Assembly: GCA_030490835.1 (NCBI GenBank)
Contig: CM059971.1
Location: 74,170,224 to 74,234,223, forward strand
Direction: 5' to 3'
Source: Annona cherimola
Taxonomy: Eukaryota; Streptophyta; Magnoliopsida; Magnoliales; Annonaceae
DNA: 64,000 nt
The notes beneath the pieces were generated by a model. That model worked only from the letters and a program-made list of their open reading frames with translations. It was not told the origin of the DNA and searched no databases. Positions within the stretch are counted from its first letter, which is position 1. Each line of letters begins with the position of its first letter. The position numbers and the translations under genes are program-made. Below, piece by piece: positions 37,776 to 50,290 of this stretch.

Positions 37776-38231
37776 TGTTAGAAAAACAACCATTGATTAA
37801 ATCCATAATCAATGCAGGACTTGTCTCATGCTAGAATTATCAAGAAATTAAAACCATAAGCGGAAGCGTACCTGAATCCATGGATGCTAATGATCTTTGG
37901 CTTAGGGTCTTCCAAGTTAGTGCACCCAGGTTTTGGAGAGTGTAGCTCCTCTTCCTTTCTGCTGATGGATGGCAGAGAGAAAACCTAACCGATGCATAAC
38001 TCGGGGACCACAACCCATTTTATAGGAAGCCTAGTTTCCTATTTCCAATTTAGTCCATCATAAAACTAGAAATTGGAATTTAGACTATATGGTTTCTACG
38101 CATAGGAGATCAATGCTCTATTAAATGATTTAGGTCCATAAATCCTTATAAGATTACTTTTATTATTTGGACCATTAATTTATGATAGCACATATATATA
38201 AATAATATATGTATGTCCAGAAATTCCAACA
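37776..38231 (-). repeat. 3' LTR of copia-2
   Basis: On the minus strand TGTTGGAATT..TTCTAACA. It differs from the partner LTR at an ACTTG/ATCTG pair near 37817 and one C/T near 38037. Confidence 0.95.
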
Positions 38232-38642
38232 ATCTCCCACTTGGACTACATGTATTTTATAATTATATATATGACCTTATGAGCTCAAAACCTTATGCTA
38301 TCATACCAAAATCATTTCCGAACAATCTCGTCCATTAATTATGCCAACATAGAACCAAGGCGGCCTTTGTTACATTTATCGTAACTAGACCCATCCAAGA
38401 TCACATATATCAAACATAACTAAACGACATAGATCAAGCATGGATGCGTAGCATGGAAATTACATGTAATGTGATCTAACATGCCTATTTCCAACTGGTC
38501 CACCTTATTTGGTGAGATCAAACCAATACCAAAAGTACTGAAAAACCAAAATTCTGAATGCTTTATTTCTGCAGAAAATATCCATAACTGTAATATACAA
38601 AAGTGTGTCTGCCAAATAAAAGCACAAAAATACAAACTCCCA

Positions 38643-41600
38643 CTAAACCAGAGTATCATCAAGTGATACAACACCCATGTGAGCAGTATGCTCATGAAAG
38701 ACCTTGGGTGGCAATCCCTTAGTCAGCGGATCCGCAATCATAGAGTTTGTTCCTATGTGCTCTATAGACACTTGACCTTCCTGAATTCTTTCCTTTACAA
38801 CTAGGAACTTGAGATCAATAAATTTTGACTTCGTCGAGCTCCTGTTGTTGTTGGAATATAAGACTGCTGAGTTATTGTCACAATATAACTTGAGTGGTCT
38901 TTCAATTCCATTCAAAATTTGCAGCCCCGTGACAAAATTTCGCAGCCATATAGCCTGATTGGATGCCTCAAAACATGCTATAAATTCAGCTGCCATTGTG
39001 GAAGGAGCAACGAGTGTCTGCTTAGCACTTCTCCAAGAGATTGCTCCTCCAGCAAGCAGATAAATATAGCCCGAAGTGGATCTAAGACTGTCCTGGCATC
39101 CCGCATGGTCGGAGTCTGAATATCCAATGATCTCTATATTATCCGACCTCCTGTATGTGAGCATGTAGTGTTTTGTTCTCTGTAGATATCTAAAAACTCT
39201 TTTGGCTGCTTTCCAGTGATCCATTCCTGGATTACTTAAATATCTACCCAACATGCCAACAATGAATCCTATATCTGGACGTGTGCAAACTTGGGCATAC
39301 ATCAAACTTCCCACTGCTGAAGCATAAGGAACCTTTTGCATCTCCTTGGATTCAAAATCATTTTGAGGGCACTGTTGGAGACTGAATTTGTCTCCCTTGG
39401 CAACAGGGGTATCTGCTGGTTTACAATTCTGCATGCAAAATCTTTCTAGTACTTTTTCAATATAGGCCTTTTGTGATAATCCAAGAATACCTCGAGAGCG
39501 ATCTCGATGTATCTGGATTCCTAATACAAAAGTTGCCTCACCAAGATCTTTCATTTCAAATTTTGTTGATAGAAATCTCTTAGTTTCATGCAATAAACCT
39601 ATATCATTGCTGGCAAGCAATATGTCATCGACATATAATACTAGAAAAATATGCTTACTCCCACAAAACTTATGGTATACACAATCATCAACCATATTCA
39701 TCTCGAAACCGAATGAGATGACAACTTGATGAAATTTGTAATACCATTGACGGGAAGCCTGCTTGAGCCCATAGATGGATTTATTTAATTTACAAACCAT
39801 TTGTTTTGCATCTCCAGACACAAAATTTTCTGGTTGTACCATATAGATTGTTTCATCAATGTCACCATTGAGAAACGCGGTCTTCACATCCATCTGATGT
39901 AGCTCAAGATCAAAATGTGCCACTAAAGCCATTATTACTCTAAAAGAGTCTTTCGATGAAACTGGAGAGAAAGTCTCTTTATAATCAATGCCTTCCTTTT
40001 GAGTAAATCCCTTTGCGACAAGACGAGCCTTATACCTTTCCACATTACCCTTTGAATCCCTTTTGGTTTTAAATATCCATTTACAACCAATGGGTTTTGC
40101 ACCTTCGGGCAATGGGACAAGTTCCCAAACGTCATTGTCTTTCATGGACTTAATCTCTTCATCCATGGCATTAATCCACTCTTGAGAATTTTTACTTTGC
40201 ATTACTTGACGGAAGTTGATAGGATCATTTTCCATCGTCGTAATGTCATCCTGATGTTCTTGGAGAAAGATAATATAATCATTAGAAATTGCACTTCTCC
40301 TTTCTCTAGTGGATCTCCTTAATGGCATTAGTTCTTCAGGTTGTTGAGCTTGATCAGTAGGAATATCCTGTTGACCTTGATCAGGGAGGTTGATAACAAT
40401 GTCTTGTGGTTCCGGTATTGTTGTTTGAACTGAGTCAGGAACAACAATCGAAGGAAAAGTTACCATTTCCTCTTCAAAGAAATAGTCTCTAACCTTATCT
40501 TCCCCCCCAAGCTCAATATCCTCGAAGAACTGGGCATTTCCCGTTTCAAAAAAGGATCTGGATGTGGGAACATAAAATTTATACCCCCGGGACCGTTCAG
40601 AATATCCAACAAAATAGCTGCTAATAGTTCTTGAATCCAGTTTCTTTTCATTTGGCCTATAAGGCCTTGCCTCAGCTGGACAACCCCAAATGCGTAAATG
40701 CTTTATGACAGGCTTTTTGCCCGTCCATAATTCATAAGGGGTTTTAGCGGCTGCCTTAGTTGGTACTCTGTTAAGGATATAAGCTGCAGTTTTTAATGCC
40801 TCTCCCCAGAGTGAGTCTGGTAAAGTAGTACGACTAATCATACTCCTTACCATGTCCTTTAAAGTTCTGTTTCGTCTTTCAGCTACACCATTCATCGTAG
40901 GACTACCTGGCATGGTGTACTGTGGGACGATACCGCACTCTTCTAGGAATTTGGCAAAAAGCCCTGGACGTTGTTCACCTGATCCGTCATATCTACCGTA
41001 GTATTCGCCACCACGATCAGATCTAACGGCCTTAATTCTTTTGCCAAGTTGATTTTCAACTTCGGCCTTAAAAATTTTAAACACGTCCAGTGATTGAGAC
41101 TTCTCATGGATGAGATATAGGTAGCCATAGCGAGAAAAATCGTCTATGAACGTAATAAAATACTGTTGACCATTCCAAGAAGCCGTAGGGAATGGCCCAC
41201 AAATATCCGTATGTATTAGTTCTAAGACGTCCAAAGACCTATTGGCACCGAATCTCCTTATGTTTGTCTGTTTCCCCTTAACACAATTAACACAGACTTG
41301 AAAATCTGATAAATCAAGAGGACTGAGAATTCCATCTGACACAAGTCTTTCAATTCTTTGTTTAGAAATATGTCCTAAACGTTTGTGCCAGAGCGAAGCA
41401 GAATTCTCATCAGTTAATTTTCGTTTTGTACCATGTGAATTCACATGCAAGGATTCCATAAACGAGACAATTGTATCAAGCAAATAAAGGTTATCACAAC
41501 TGGATAAAGAACCGGTACCCACAATATTTGAATTTAAAGAAAGATGAAACCGACTATTTCCAAATGAACAAGAATAACCAAATTTGTCCAAAACAGAAAT

Positions 41601-42644
41601 AGAAACCAAATTCCGTCTGAAAGACGGTACAATATATGTTTCTTTTAAATCCAAATAATAACCAGTCTTTAATAATAACCGAAAAGTGCCTATTGCCTCG
41701 ACTTCAACTGATTTGCCATCGCCTACGTAGATGAATCTTTCAGCATCATTTGGCTTTCGGCAGCTCAGGCAACCCTGCATAGACATACTTATGTGAGTAG
41801 TAGCACCAGAATCTATCCACCAAGTATGTCCAGGTACAGAAGCTAAATTAACCTCAGAACAAACCAAAATGAGAAGCATACCCTTCTTTACACGCCAAGC
41901 GTGATATTTGGTACAATCCTTCTTTTGGTGTCCAGGAGTGTGACAGAAGTAACAGCCTGATTCCTTAGTTGATTTCTTTTGCTGTTTCTTATTTGCCACT
42001 CCTACCGCAGCTTCCTTATCCTTTTTCCTTTTCTTGGTCTTTTCCTTAAAAGTACTTGCCAAGTGTGCACTTTCGGGCTTGTCTCGCTTCATTCTTTCTT
42101 CTTCTTCCACACAATGTGAAATAAGCTCATTAAGAGTCCATTTCTCTTTCTGGCAGTTATAACTGATCTTAAACTGGCTGAATTGTGGAGGAAGAGATAT
42201 CAAAACTAAATGCACCAGCATATCATCAGACAGCTGTAACCCAAGTGTCTTTAGTTTCGAAGCAAGATTAGACATCTCAAGGATGTACTCCCTTATGTTT
42301 CCTTTGCCCTTATACCTCATTGAAACCAAGTTTGACAAAGTCGTACTTGTTTCAGTCTTATCGCTTTTTTCAAAGCGTTTTTCAATTTCCTCAAGGAAAT
42401 TCTTTGCAGTGATATCCTGGTCAGATACACCACCCCGGAAAGCATCTGGAATTGATTTGCGTATGATCATAAGACACATGCGATTTGAACGATCCCACCT
42501 CTCAAAGTCCCGTTTTTCCTCAATGGAACTTGCAACCGTAAGAGAGGCGGGTTGTTTAACCCTTAACGCAAGGTCGAGATCCATACAACCAAGAACGATC
42601 ATCACATTCTCTTTCCATTGCTTGAAATTGGTTCCGTTCAGCAT
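38643..42644 (-). CDS. copia-2 gag-pol polyprotein
   Basis: A single open frame of 1333 residues. Order and approximate residues: gag with UBN2-type domain (1-220); CCHC zinc knuckle [14 protein letters not shown] (about 230-243); aspartic protease [10 protein letters not shown] (about 275); pre-integrase L-W-H-K-R-L-G-H; integrase core with D-I-C-G-P and F-I-D-D-F-S-R; reverse transcriptase with YVDD (complement of 39622-39633, about residue 1004); RNase H with S-D-S-D-H-A-G. All visible catalytic motifs are intact. ATG 42644 is the first in frame, but the frame stays open about 25 codons further upstream, and a T-rich acceptor (attttcag) lies there. A spliced start in the leader is therefore possible. 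The protein should drive reverse transcription and integration of its own RNA. Confidence 0.95.
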   Translation of the reverse strand: MLNGTNFKQWKENVMIVLGCMDLDLALRVKQPASLTVASSIEEKRDFERWDRSNRMCLMIIRKSIPDAFRGGVSDQDITAKNFLEEIEKRFEKSDKTETSTTLSNLVSMRYKGKGNIREYILEMSNLASKLKTLGLQLSDDMLVHLVLISLPPQFSQFKISYNCQKEKWTLNELISHCVEEEERMKRDKPESAHLASTFKEKTKKRKKDKEAAVGVANKKQQKKSTKESGCYFCHTPGHQKKDCTKYHAWRVKKGMLLILVCSEVNLASVPGHTWWIDSGATTHISMSMQGCLSCRKPNDAERFIYVGDGKSVEVEAIGTFRLLLKTGYYLDLKETYIVPSFRRNLVSISVLDKFGYSCSFGNSRFHLSLNSNIVGTGSLSSCDNLYLLDTIVSFMESLHVNSHGTKRKLTDENSASLWHKRLGHISKQRIERLVSDGILSPLDLSDFQVCVNCVKGKQTNIRRFGANRSLDVLELIHTDICGPFPTASWNGQQYFITFIDDFSRYGYLYLIHEKSQSLDVFKIFKAEVENQLGKRIKAVRSDRGGEYYGRYDGSGEQRPGLFAKFLEECGIVPQYTMPGSPTMNGVAERRNRTLKDMVRSMISRTTLPDSLWGEALKTAAYILNRVPTKAAAKTPYELWTGKKPVIKHLRIWGCPAEARPYRPNEKKLDSRTISSYFVGYSERSRGYKFYVPTSRSFFETGNAQFFEDIELGGEDKVRDYFFEEEMVTFPSIVVPDSVQTTIPEPQDIVINLPDQGQQDIPTDQAQQPEELMPLRRSTRERRSAISNDYIIFLQEHQDDITTMENDPINFRQVMQSKNSQEWINAMDEEIKSMKDNDVWELVPLPEGAKPIGCKWIFKTKRDSKGNVERYKARLVAKGFTQKEGIDYKETFSPVSSKDSFRVIMALVAHFDLELHQMDVKTAFLNGDIDETIYMVQPENFVSGDAKQMVCKLNKSIYGLKQASRQWYYKFHQVVISFGFEMNMVDDCVYHKFCGSKHIFLVLYVDDILLASNDIGLLHETKRFLSTKFEMKDLGEATFVLGIQIHRDRSRGILGLSQKAYIEKVLERFCMQNCKPADTPVAKGDKFSLQQCPQNDFESKEMQKVPYASAVGSLMYAQVCTRPDIGFIVGMLGRYLSNPGMDHWKAAKRVFRYLQRTKHYMLTYRRSDNIEIIGYSDSDHAGCQDSLRSTSGYIYLLAGGAISWRSAKQTLVAPSTMAAEFIACFEASNQAIWLRNFVTGLQILNGIERPLKLYCDNNSAVLYSNNNRSSTKSKFIDLKFLVVKERIQEGQVSIEHIGTNSMIADPLTKGLPPKVFHEHTAHMGVVSLDDTLV

Positions 42645-43848
42645 GGGAATTGAATTTATGTTGGCAGTTATGGTAGAAGCAGATGTGTTAACTGAAAATA
42701 GAACAAAACAACATATTCACATGAGATATATACATAAAACCATAGTTAAAATTCAAATAATGGCAAGACCCATCACAAGATACCTAGCACAACATTAATA
42801 TCTAGTCTTTGGACAGAAATATTAACTTGTAAATGGTACTCTTGTTGTAGTAATCAAATATTGATAATAAAATCCTGTCAGATAATAAGCCTTTCTTTGG
42901 ACCGACTTATTATTCACATGGAAAACCAAATAATTATCACATATTTATTACCACATGTGTGAATATAATTCGGCCAAAAATTAACCTTCCTTTGGGCCGA
43001 TTAAAATTCGCATGAATTACATCACACAATCATCTTAATATTTCAAAAAATAAATTAATCTACACAATAGAGGCTACTTTGGCAGCATGTTGTTTCAATT
43101 AATTTATTTTAAAATATCAGACATTCATAAAGAATATTTATACCATTATTTGAAATTTTAATTCCAAAAGATCCAAAAATAAAATTTTGCATGACAATTG
43201 GTTAATTTAAAATCTTAATAGAAAGCAATAAATTATAAACATATGCATTTATACATAATTTGCTTTCTAAACATTCATAAACTAACCACATGAATTAATT
43301 GTAATTCAAACATTTGCATGCATATATGTTAATTACACAAAAATAATATTTCTGGACCTATTTAGGTTAATCTGACCCTTCCATTCAATCCAGAATGTCC
43401 AAAAACATAGAAAATCACTATTGGATCGTCCAAATCAGATAAAGGGATCATCAGATATGTAAATTTTAATTTGGACGGTTATTGGGCTGCCACGTGTCCT
43501 TTTCTGGTGGGCTGTACTGTGGGTGGGCTGAAACGGGCTTAACTGAATGGGCTGGGCTTTTAGATCTGGGCTGACTGGGCCTGCTTGAACTGGGCTGTTT
43601 CCACCTGGGCCTGTTTCACAGGCCCGCCCAGGTACAAAGGAGGAGTTTAGCTATGGGCCTGATGAATTGGGCTCAGGCCTGGCCCAGCTCGAAAATTTCT
43701 GTGGCCTATTTGTAATTTCCACAAAGGGGGCGGTTTGCAAATTTCTGCAAAGGAGTTTTATACAATTTATCTAGCCAGGGGGTTTTCTGTAAAAGTTCAT
43801 CTCCTCCCTTAAAAACAAAAAACCCTAACCTTAGCTACCATTTCCCCG

Positions 43849-44030
43849 TGCCGCCGCAGCCTACACAAGCCACCCTACTGCCCCCATCCCGCCGCAGCCT
43901 ACACAATGCCCCTATGCCGCCGCAGCCTACACAACCCACCCCACTGCCCCTATGCCGCCGCAGCCTACACAACCCACCCCACTGCCCCTATGCCGCCGCA
44001 GCCTACACACTGCCCCTATGCCGCCGCACA
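43849..44030. repeat. GC-rich tandem repeat in the copia-2 leader
   Basis: The word CCGCCGCAGCCTACACA occurs about six times with spacings of about 24-36 bases. The plus-strand frame through it is proline- and alanine-rich low complexity, not a supported gene. Confidence 0.8.
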
Positions 44031-44769
44031 CCGTGCTGCCTTGCAGCCGAACCCGCCAGCCAAGGCGCTGTCGCCAGCAACAGCCGCCCGGACACTGCTG
44101 ATCGTCTTCTTCGGCAGCCAGTCCGTTCGGAACGCAAGCCGCCCAGCAGAAGCATCCAGCGGCCCTGTCCAGTGCCGTCGCTGATCCACCTTGAATTCCG
44201 GCGTCTGGCTTCCAGCTCCCAAAACGCTGTCATCACTGCCAGCCAGCGTCTAAATCCCAGAAGCCGGATCGCAAACGGAAACCCAACACTGGCTGAATCC
44301 AGCGAAAACAAGCAGAAAACGGTGCGATTTCCAATTGTCTTTTGTTTTAATAATAAAGAAGAAGACAACGATCATGAATACTGCTTTTGACTTTCCATCC
44401 CTTTCATTTTTATTTTATTCATTTGCATCAAGATTCAAAACCAAAAATGGAGAAGAGGACAACGATCATGAATCCTACCTTTCATTTTTTTTAATATGAA
44501 AATCGAAAGGATACAGCGATATCATGAATCGTCCCTTTCATTTTTTTTAATATAAAAATCAAAAGGAAATGTGGCAAAGTAATTCAAACTCTGCGGCAAC
44601 AAAACCAGCAGTGAAACATCTAAGATCCGGCGGCGACAAAACCGGCAGCGCAACTCCAGATCTGAATCCAGATACTCGGCAGCTCTTTTTCCAGCGGCAC
44701 AAAGCACCAGATCCGGCATCCCAGTGGCAAACCCAATCTCGACGGCGACGGCAAAAATCCAGGCAGCAA

Positions 44770-44793
44770 GATTTTTTTTTTTTTTTTTTTTTT
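44770..44793. repeat. Poly(T) tract (poly(A) on the element strand)
   Basis: An almost pure run of T inside the copia-2 leader, next to the GC-rich block. Confidence 0.85.
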
Positions 44794-44934
44794 TGATAAA
44801 TTCCAGATGAACTGTGGCAGCCGTAACTAGGTTTTTGATTTTCTATAAATCCTTTACATGCATTCAAACAGCATACATGAATTCATAAATCTTTCTCAAT
44901 AATCTAATATGAAGATTATGGCTCTGATACCACT

Positions 44935-45390
44935 TGTTAGAAAAACAACCATTGATTAAATCCATAATCAATGCAGGATCTGTCTCATGCTAGAATTATC
45001 AAGAAATTAAAACCATAAGCGGAAGCGTACCTGAATCCATGGATGCTAATGATCTTTGGCTTAGGGTCTTCCAAGTTAGTGCACCCAGGTTTTGGAGAGT
45101 GTAGCTCCTCTTCCTTTCTGCTGATGGATGGCAGAGAGAAAACCTAACCGATGCATAACTCGGGGACCACAACCCATTTTATAGGAAGCCTAGTTTTCTA
45201 TTTCCAATTTAGTCCATCATAAAACTAGAAATTGGAATTTAGACTATATGGTTTCTACGCATAGGAGATCAATGCTCTATTAAATGATTTAGGTCCATAA
45301 ATCCTTATAAGATTACTTTTATTATTTGGACCATTAATTTATGATAGCACATATATATAAATAATATATGTATGTCCAGAAATTCCAACA
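44935..45390 (-). repeat. 5' LTR of copia-2
   Basis: 456 bases, TG..CA ends, directly followed on the minus strand by the tRNA-Met primer site. Confidence 0.95.
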
Positions 45391-46097
45391 TACGTGGGTT
45401 CTCAAGCCCACAACAACTCCAAGTAAGAATGCTCATTTGGTTAGGCGAGGCTAAGGTTGAGACTCAGCCTCCGCCTCACCCCAACTGCCCCCTCCCTTTC
45501 TTCTCTTCATATGGCATTGATTGACGTTCTCCCTCTTTACCACATCCCCTTCCAAGTGCCTCTTATTCCCAATCAAGTTGTTGTCCACTTGTGTACATGG
45601 CCTTCCATATACTCGCCCCCTCCGGCCTGTTATTCTCTTCCATTTGCCTTTTGCCACCTTGTTAGTTCTTCGCATTATTTGATTTTATGCACCTAGATCA
45701 GAGACGTTGATCTGAGGGGCTCTTTTCAATTGTTTCCAACTGGTTCTTATAAATTAATTATTGTACAATCTCTTCCACGTGAGGTTCTTATAAATTAATT
45801 GTTGTACAATCCCTTCCACGTGAGGCGTAGGCTGTTTTGTAAATTGTGATCCAATTTCTGAAGACTCCAACTAATTATGCCTAGAATGGATTGACACTGA
45901 GTCTGTCCTTTTGTTTGTGTCCGAGAGTTCCTCGTCCATTAACTTGACGCCATCTTTCAGTTGTTCATCCTACAACGAAAATAGATGTTGTGCCCATTCA
46001 CCTGCTTTCACTCAGTGTATATAATAGTGAGCTATCATTTCCTATCATGCGATCTGTAGCTGCTATACCAGCTAATAGATTCAGCTCATTATTTAGT

Positions 46098-47045
46098 CTA
46101 TCTCCATTTATTCCCTTCTTGATCATATAGAGCTTGGTTCATGATCTCCCCTCCACTGCACCCCATTTTCACACGACTCTTCATTAAAGTATCTACTTGA
46201 CTACCCACCATCACCTCTCTGGCTTCCTGTGCTTCAACCAAATGTTTCTCCCTATATTCCTCATGTTGGCTGTCATCTATCTGCTGCTGCATGATTACAC
46301 TTATGTGGCCATAAAGATTATAGTTATCCACATCATTGCCTCCCCCGCTTCCAGCCAAATATAACCGAGGAGTGACTTCATCCTTTACCCTTGGATCCCC
46401 ATTGAAATCAATAGGTTTGAAAACGGGTTTTCTGCTAAAGACAACTTTGGTTTTTAGCCATAAGGCAACTTTGCCTCCTTCTTTTCTAGTAAAGACGGGT
46501 TTTTAGTCAAGCATCCTTTGAATAGGTGTCCCATTCTTCCACATGCATAACAAAAGGAGGGAAGCTTTTCATATTGAAAGTTTATTCACCGCCTATCTTG
46601 TGTCTCAATCTATATAAAAATTCCCTTCCAGTTTAGTGGCTTCCACTTTGAAGTATTGCTCAAAGGATTCCCCAATTATGTGTCCCAAAGACATTTTGTC
46701 AACTAGATATAGTGCATTGGGTACTTGGATCCAAAAGGGTGATTTATATAAAGTTACCTCTATGGATCAAATGGGATTGGATACCTCCATTAAAATTACC
46801 AGTTGCTTGTCATACAACCATGACCTTCCCTCCAAAATTGTCTCTCTGTCGTCCTCATTTGCAAACACAACCATGAGCAGATTGTCGTCCAGCTCCAGAA
46901 AGGAGATTTCGCCTCTGGTTTTCCAGCAAGTCCAAATCGAATAGATTATAGCTGGTTTGTTACCCAAATTTATCAAGCGACACTTCCAGGCATCAATCCG
47001 CAAGGTACGCATCTCCTCCTCTAGCACTCCCACATTCGCCATCAA
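46098..47045 (-). pseudogene. LINE-A ORF1 remnant
   Basis: The N-terminal part (46767-47045) resembles the DUF4283 domain of plant LINE ORF1 proteins, with a W-T-C-W-K-T-R-G segment and R-S-W-L-Y-D-K-Q. Downstream a CCHC knuckle, CYACGRMGHLFKGC, lies at 46511-46552. Frames shift between the parts. Confidence 0.78.
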
Positions 47046-47170
47046 CGTTATTACCCCCTTCTAAGATAGAGACAACCACAATCCAGCCCCTCGTGCCCGA
47101 GAAAACCACAACTTCCCCTTACCCTACTCTCCCACCCTCCTCTCCAACCTAACATGTAGGGTACTTACTT

Positions 47171-49024
47171 GGAAAGACCTCTAAAGATTTTCAATCAGCA
47201 TACCAAAAGGAGCTTTCCGTGACGGCACTCCATAAGAACATTATTTCATAGGATTTTAATAAAAGTGTTGGTGTACAACCAAACAAAATCACGTAAAAGC
47301 AACATATTTAAAAATAATTTAAGCAAACAAATATTTTTAAAAGCTACTACGATTTTAATTTCATAAATTAAAATATTAATTATTAAACCAAGATTTATTT
47401 CAATAATTAGGATTTGATATGCTGGAGCGATGGTTGCCTTCTATATTTCGAAATATCTTTTTACGTACTAAAGGTTTATCTTATTCATTCATATACATGA
47501 GGATTAGTATACATGGATTTGGTTATCAGAGATCATGCTTATACGTAACACCTTCCATCATGAAATATGGCGCAAAATCCACCTAATCTATTACATTTAA
47601 TATCATTCTTCATGAGTATTATCATGGAAAAAGTAAGTAAATAGGTTTAACATGAATATATATATATACAGTAAATGTGGCCATGTACATATTTGAATCA
47701 AATAAAACTTGATCTCTTAATTAAATAAATGATATTAAATATAATAAATGAAGTAAATTTCTTTTCAAATATTAATATATTAAAAATGGAAGAGATGACA
47801 TGTAACTACTTCTACCTAACTTGGTTATATACATAGAAGCATGACTATAATATATAAGTATTAAATTTTGAAAATAATCATAAGTATGTATAATTTTTTA
47901 ATATATTTTTATGGTGTCACTCTTTTGAAAAATTGACGAAGAATAACTTGAGGAGAAAGATGGACAATTCAAGTACTTCTACTCAATTTTAAACTCTAGA
48001 GCTCCAACCATATACACTTTTATATGTACTCATATTATTCACTTCATCATCTAATATTAAAGTTAATCATGCTAATCTAAGTTGCCAATTCGATTAATGC
48101 AGTCGGTTGCTCATACATGACTTTTCACTCACATGCGTTAATGATAATTCTCAAAAATTTTCTTTTAGTTTCATATTAAATTCACACCTTTAAATATAAA
48201 AATATTAATTAAATAGAGGTTTTAGATAAAATTTCATGAAAATTATATTTTTGATAAAATCTTTAATTTTGCTATAAACAAATCATTTTGCATCATTTTT
48301 TAAAAAAAAATGTAAAAGAAGAAGGTAATCACGTATACTAAGAGGAATTAAATAAGGTAAAAAAATTTAATTTGAAATATGTATTAGTCTATGAATATAA
48401 TTCAATAAAATATGTAATGCTTTCATCCTAATCAAATATATTTATGGGTTACATTTGTTCAAATATATATATATATATGTATATTGATCTGTAAATTATT
48501 AAAAACACATAAATCTATTTACACATATATTAAATTGTAATAATACTTTATATAATCTTTTATTCACATAGAAATGATATTTTGAATGGTTTAGATGTTG
48601 AAAATACTACTTTAAAATTTATATTTTAACATTTTTCATAATTTCCACATGAATATATATATATATATATATTTTTAACAAATGTGATATATAAACATAT
48701 TTGATTGGGATGAAACGTGATTCTTTAAATAAACGAATGATGTTAAATACAATGAATAAATTAAATCTTTCATCAAACATCAAAATCTTTGATTTTGAAA
48801 GGATTATATGGGTTCACTTTGGTTACATAGAAGCGGAATCCTATATATATAGATATAATTATATTTTAAAATATAGAAACAATATGGGTCATCATATAAT
48901 TTTAAGATATAATGAATTATTATAAATAAAATGAATTCAAGAAGAACTAAAAAGTTAAATTAAGAATATATACGAGGTTAATAAAATTAATTAACCAAAA
49001 ACGAAAATTTTAATTCACATTTAT
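47171..49024. other. Gene-free AT-rich stretch
   Basis: No gene is supported. It contains TA-rich microsatellites near 47655, 48463 and 48655, and copies of the dispersed repeat at 48410-48790. Confidence 0.5.
48410..48790. repeat. Dispersed AT-rich repeat, direct and inverted parts
   Basis: 48410-48640 matches 10785-11010 in the same direction (shared 'gtttagatgttgaaaata'). 48690-48790 matches the reverse complement of 10723-10800 (shared 'tttgattgggatgaaac'). The two arms suggest a larger element with inverted ends, but its borders are not defined. Confidence 0.45.
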
Positions 49025-50290
49025 ATGGTGCATTTGTACTATTGCAGGTGCACCGCCGGAGCACCATATTCTGGTGCTCCATCTTCGCCAATTCATCTCC
49101 CCAAACCGGCGGCAACACCAACTGGAAATTCCCAAGTCCGGCAGCACGGCAACTGCACCCAACTAGTCTCTTCCATATCCTGCCATCCACTTCATCTTCC
49201 AAGCAGCCTTGATTCCAACCAGCGATCACGAATTTGCAGCTAGGAAAACCCACTATCACCGACCAATGCATGAGCAGCCAAGCAGCAGCAGATTGCATTC
49301 AGCCACGTCTGCCAACATCTTGCAGCCGAAATCAAACCCAGCACCATCTGGCAGCAGCTCTCCACGTTCTCAATTGGCAGATGCCGAATTTCAGCAGAGC
49401 ATGAATCCAAGCCCACGAAAATCTATCCGCCCAAAACCCACCATTCTCCAAGCATAACAGCCCTCAGTTTTTTTTTTTTTCCACCGGATTAGAACCCACT
49501 GCCCCTTTCAAATCCGTTAATTGCAGCATCTTGCAGCCGTGGAAATAAAATCCAGCCACAACCACGCCCAGATTGCAGCAAACGGATTAGCCTGCATCTC
49601 TCTCCAATCGCTAGCCCTTCCCAACTGCAACCGGCAGCAACAGAACCCGATCGACCAGCCACTCGTCCTTCTCCAGCTCCGATTCTCATCAAATCGGCCG
49701 GTAGCAAAATCAACAAAGCTCCAATCAGCAAGCGCCCGATTTGCAAGCTGCAATTCTGCAACCCACGCCCAAAACCCATATTCGGGGCAGCCCAAAACCA
49801 CGGAAACAAGCATTGTCCACCTGTTCTGGCCAGCCCTCAATTCCACGGAGTTCATCTCCGATCCAGCTAGCATCCGACACGAGCAGCCATGGCCATCGAT
49901 TCAGCCCCAAATTACAATCGCAGCTCCCAATCTCGGCACTTGATTGATAACTCTACAACAGTGTTGATTCAAGAATTTACGGCAGTCATAGATCCAAATC
50001 CTATCTACTCGTTACCACATTGCAACACACGAAAACTAACGAAAGCAGCTGGAAGCAGCAGCAGTGGAGATAAGCAAGGAATATGGGAAGAAGGGAGAAA
50101 TCCCGCATCGTTTGGGCACGAGACTGGGCAAGAGACTGCCCCCTCATTGCCCATCTATAAAAGAGGTCCCCTCACAAGGGGGATACACCCGTGCCACATT
50201 TCCAAGTGGTAATGCTTTAAAGGTTTCGATTGCTCCTCAAAGAGTGCGGTTTTCGAGCAAATTGTCGGGTAAACAAATTTTCTTTTAATG
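49025..50290 (+). other. GC-rich block of unknown origin with a TATA-like motif
   Basis: It contrasts sharply with its AT-rich surroundings. It is rich in CAGC, CCGGC and CCAGC words, has a short T run near 49470, and carries several overlapping low-complexity frames but no convincing protein. In composition and layout it resembles the GC-rich leader of copia-2. Near its right end, 'catctataaaagagg' (about 50153) is a good TATA box. It may be a leader or LTR piece of another retroelement, or the promoter and first part of an unrecognised transcript. Confidence 0.4.
50154..50162 (+). promoter_or_regulatory. TATA-like motif in the GC-rich block
   Basis: CTATAAAAG followed about 30 bases later by a purine/pyrimidine mix suitable for initiation. 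No gene downstream was recognised. Confidence 0.35.

Larger units (their letters stand above)
42700..44934 (-). other. Long untranslated leader of copia-2
   Basis: About 2.2 kb lies between the primer site and gag. The gag-proximal part is AT-rich. The part from 43.45 to 44.78 kb is GC-rich, with a tandem repeat (43849-44030) and a run of about 24 T (44770-44793, plus strand). No gag-like frame is present. Such a long leader is unusual for Ty1/copia and may include captured sequence. Confidence 0.6.
37776..45390 (-). mobile_element. Young full-length Ty1/copia retrotransposon (copia-2)
   Basis: Both LTRs are 456 bases (37776-38231 and 44935-45390) and differ at only three positions that I can see. 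The tRNA-Met primer site (agtggtatcagagcc on the minus strand) abuts the right LTR. A purine-rich tract (complement of atctcccactt) abuts the left LTR. An uninterrupted 1333-codon polyprotein gene and a long leader lie inside. The element is about 7.6 kb and sits in LINE-A. The 5-bp flanks, actct and tacgt, do not match, so the expected target duplication is missing. Confidence 0.95.
29080..47170 (-). mobile_element. Decayed L1-type LINE (LINE-A), split by two LTR insertions
   Basis: Read on the minus strand, fragments appear in the order expected for a plant L1: ORF1 with a DUF4283-like domain and a CCHC knuckle (46098-47045), endonuclease (37055-37690), reverse transcriptase (30991 to about 32436), zf-RVT (29880-30134) and RNase H (29080-29625). 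The series is interrupted by copia-2 (37776-45390) and a solo LTR (32437-37049). Stops and shifts are frequent, so it is inactive. Both outer ends are approximate, and no target duplication was found. Confidence 0.82.

Noticed and set aside
43849..44030. Possible CRISPR-like repeat array
   Set aside because: The spacers are themselves near-identical, and this is plant retrotransposon DNA; it is an ordinary tandem repeat.
43848..44390. Plus-strand open frame of 180 codons, proline/alanine-rich
   Set aside because: It lies inside the copia-2 leader over a GC-rich tandem repeat. All frames are low complexity, and there is no protein-like domain.
49489..49943. Several overlapping open frames on both strands
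   Set aside because: They are by-products of GC-rich, stop-poor sequence; none has a domain, consistent start or splice context.
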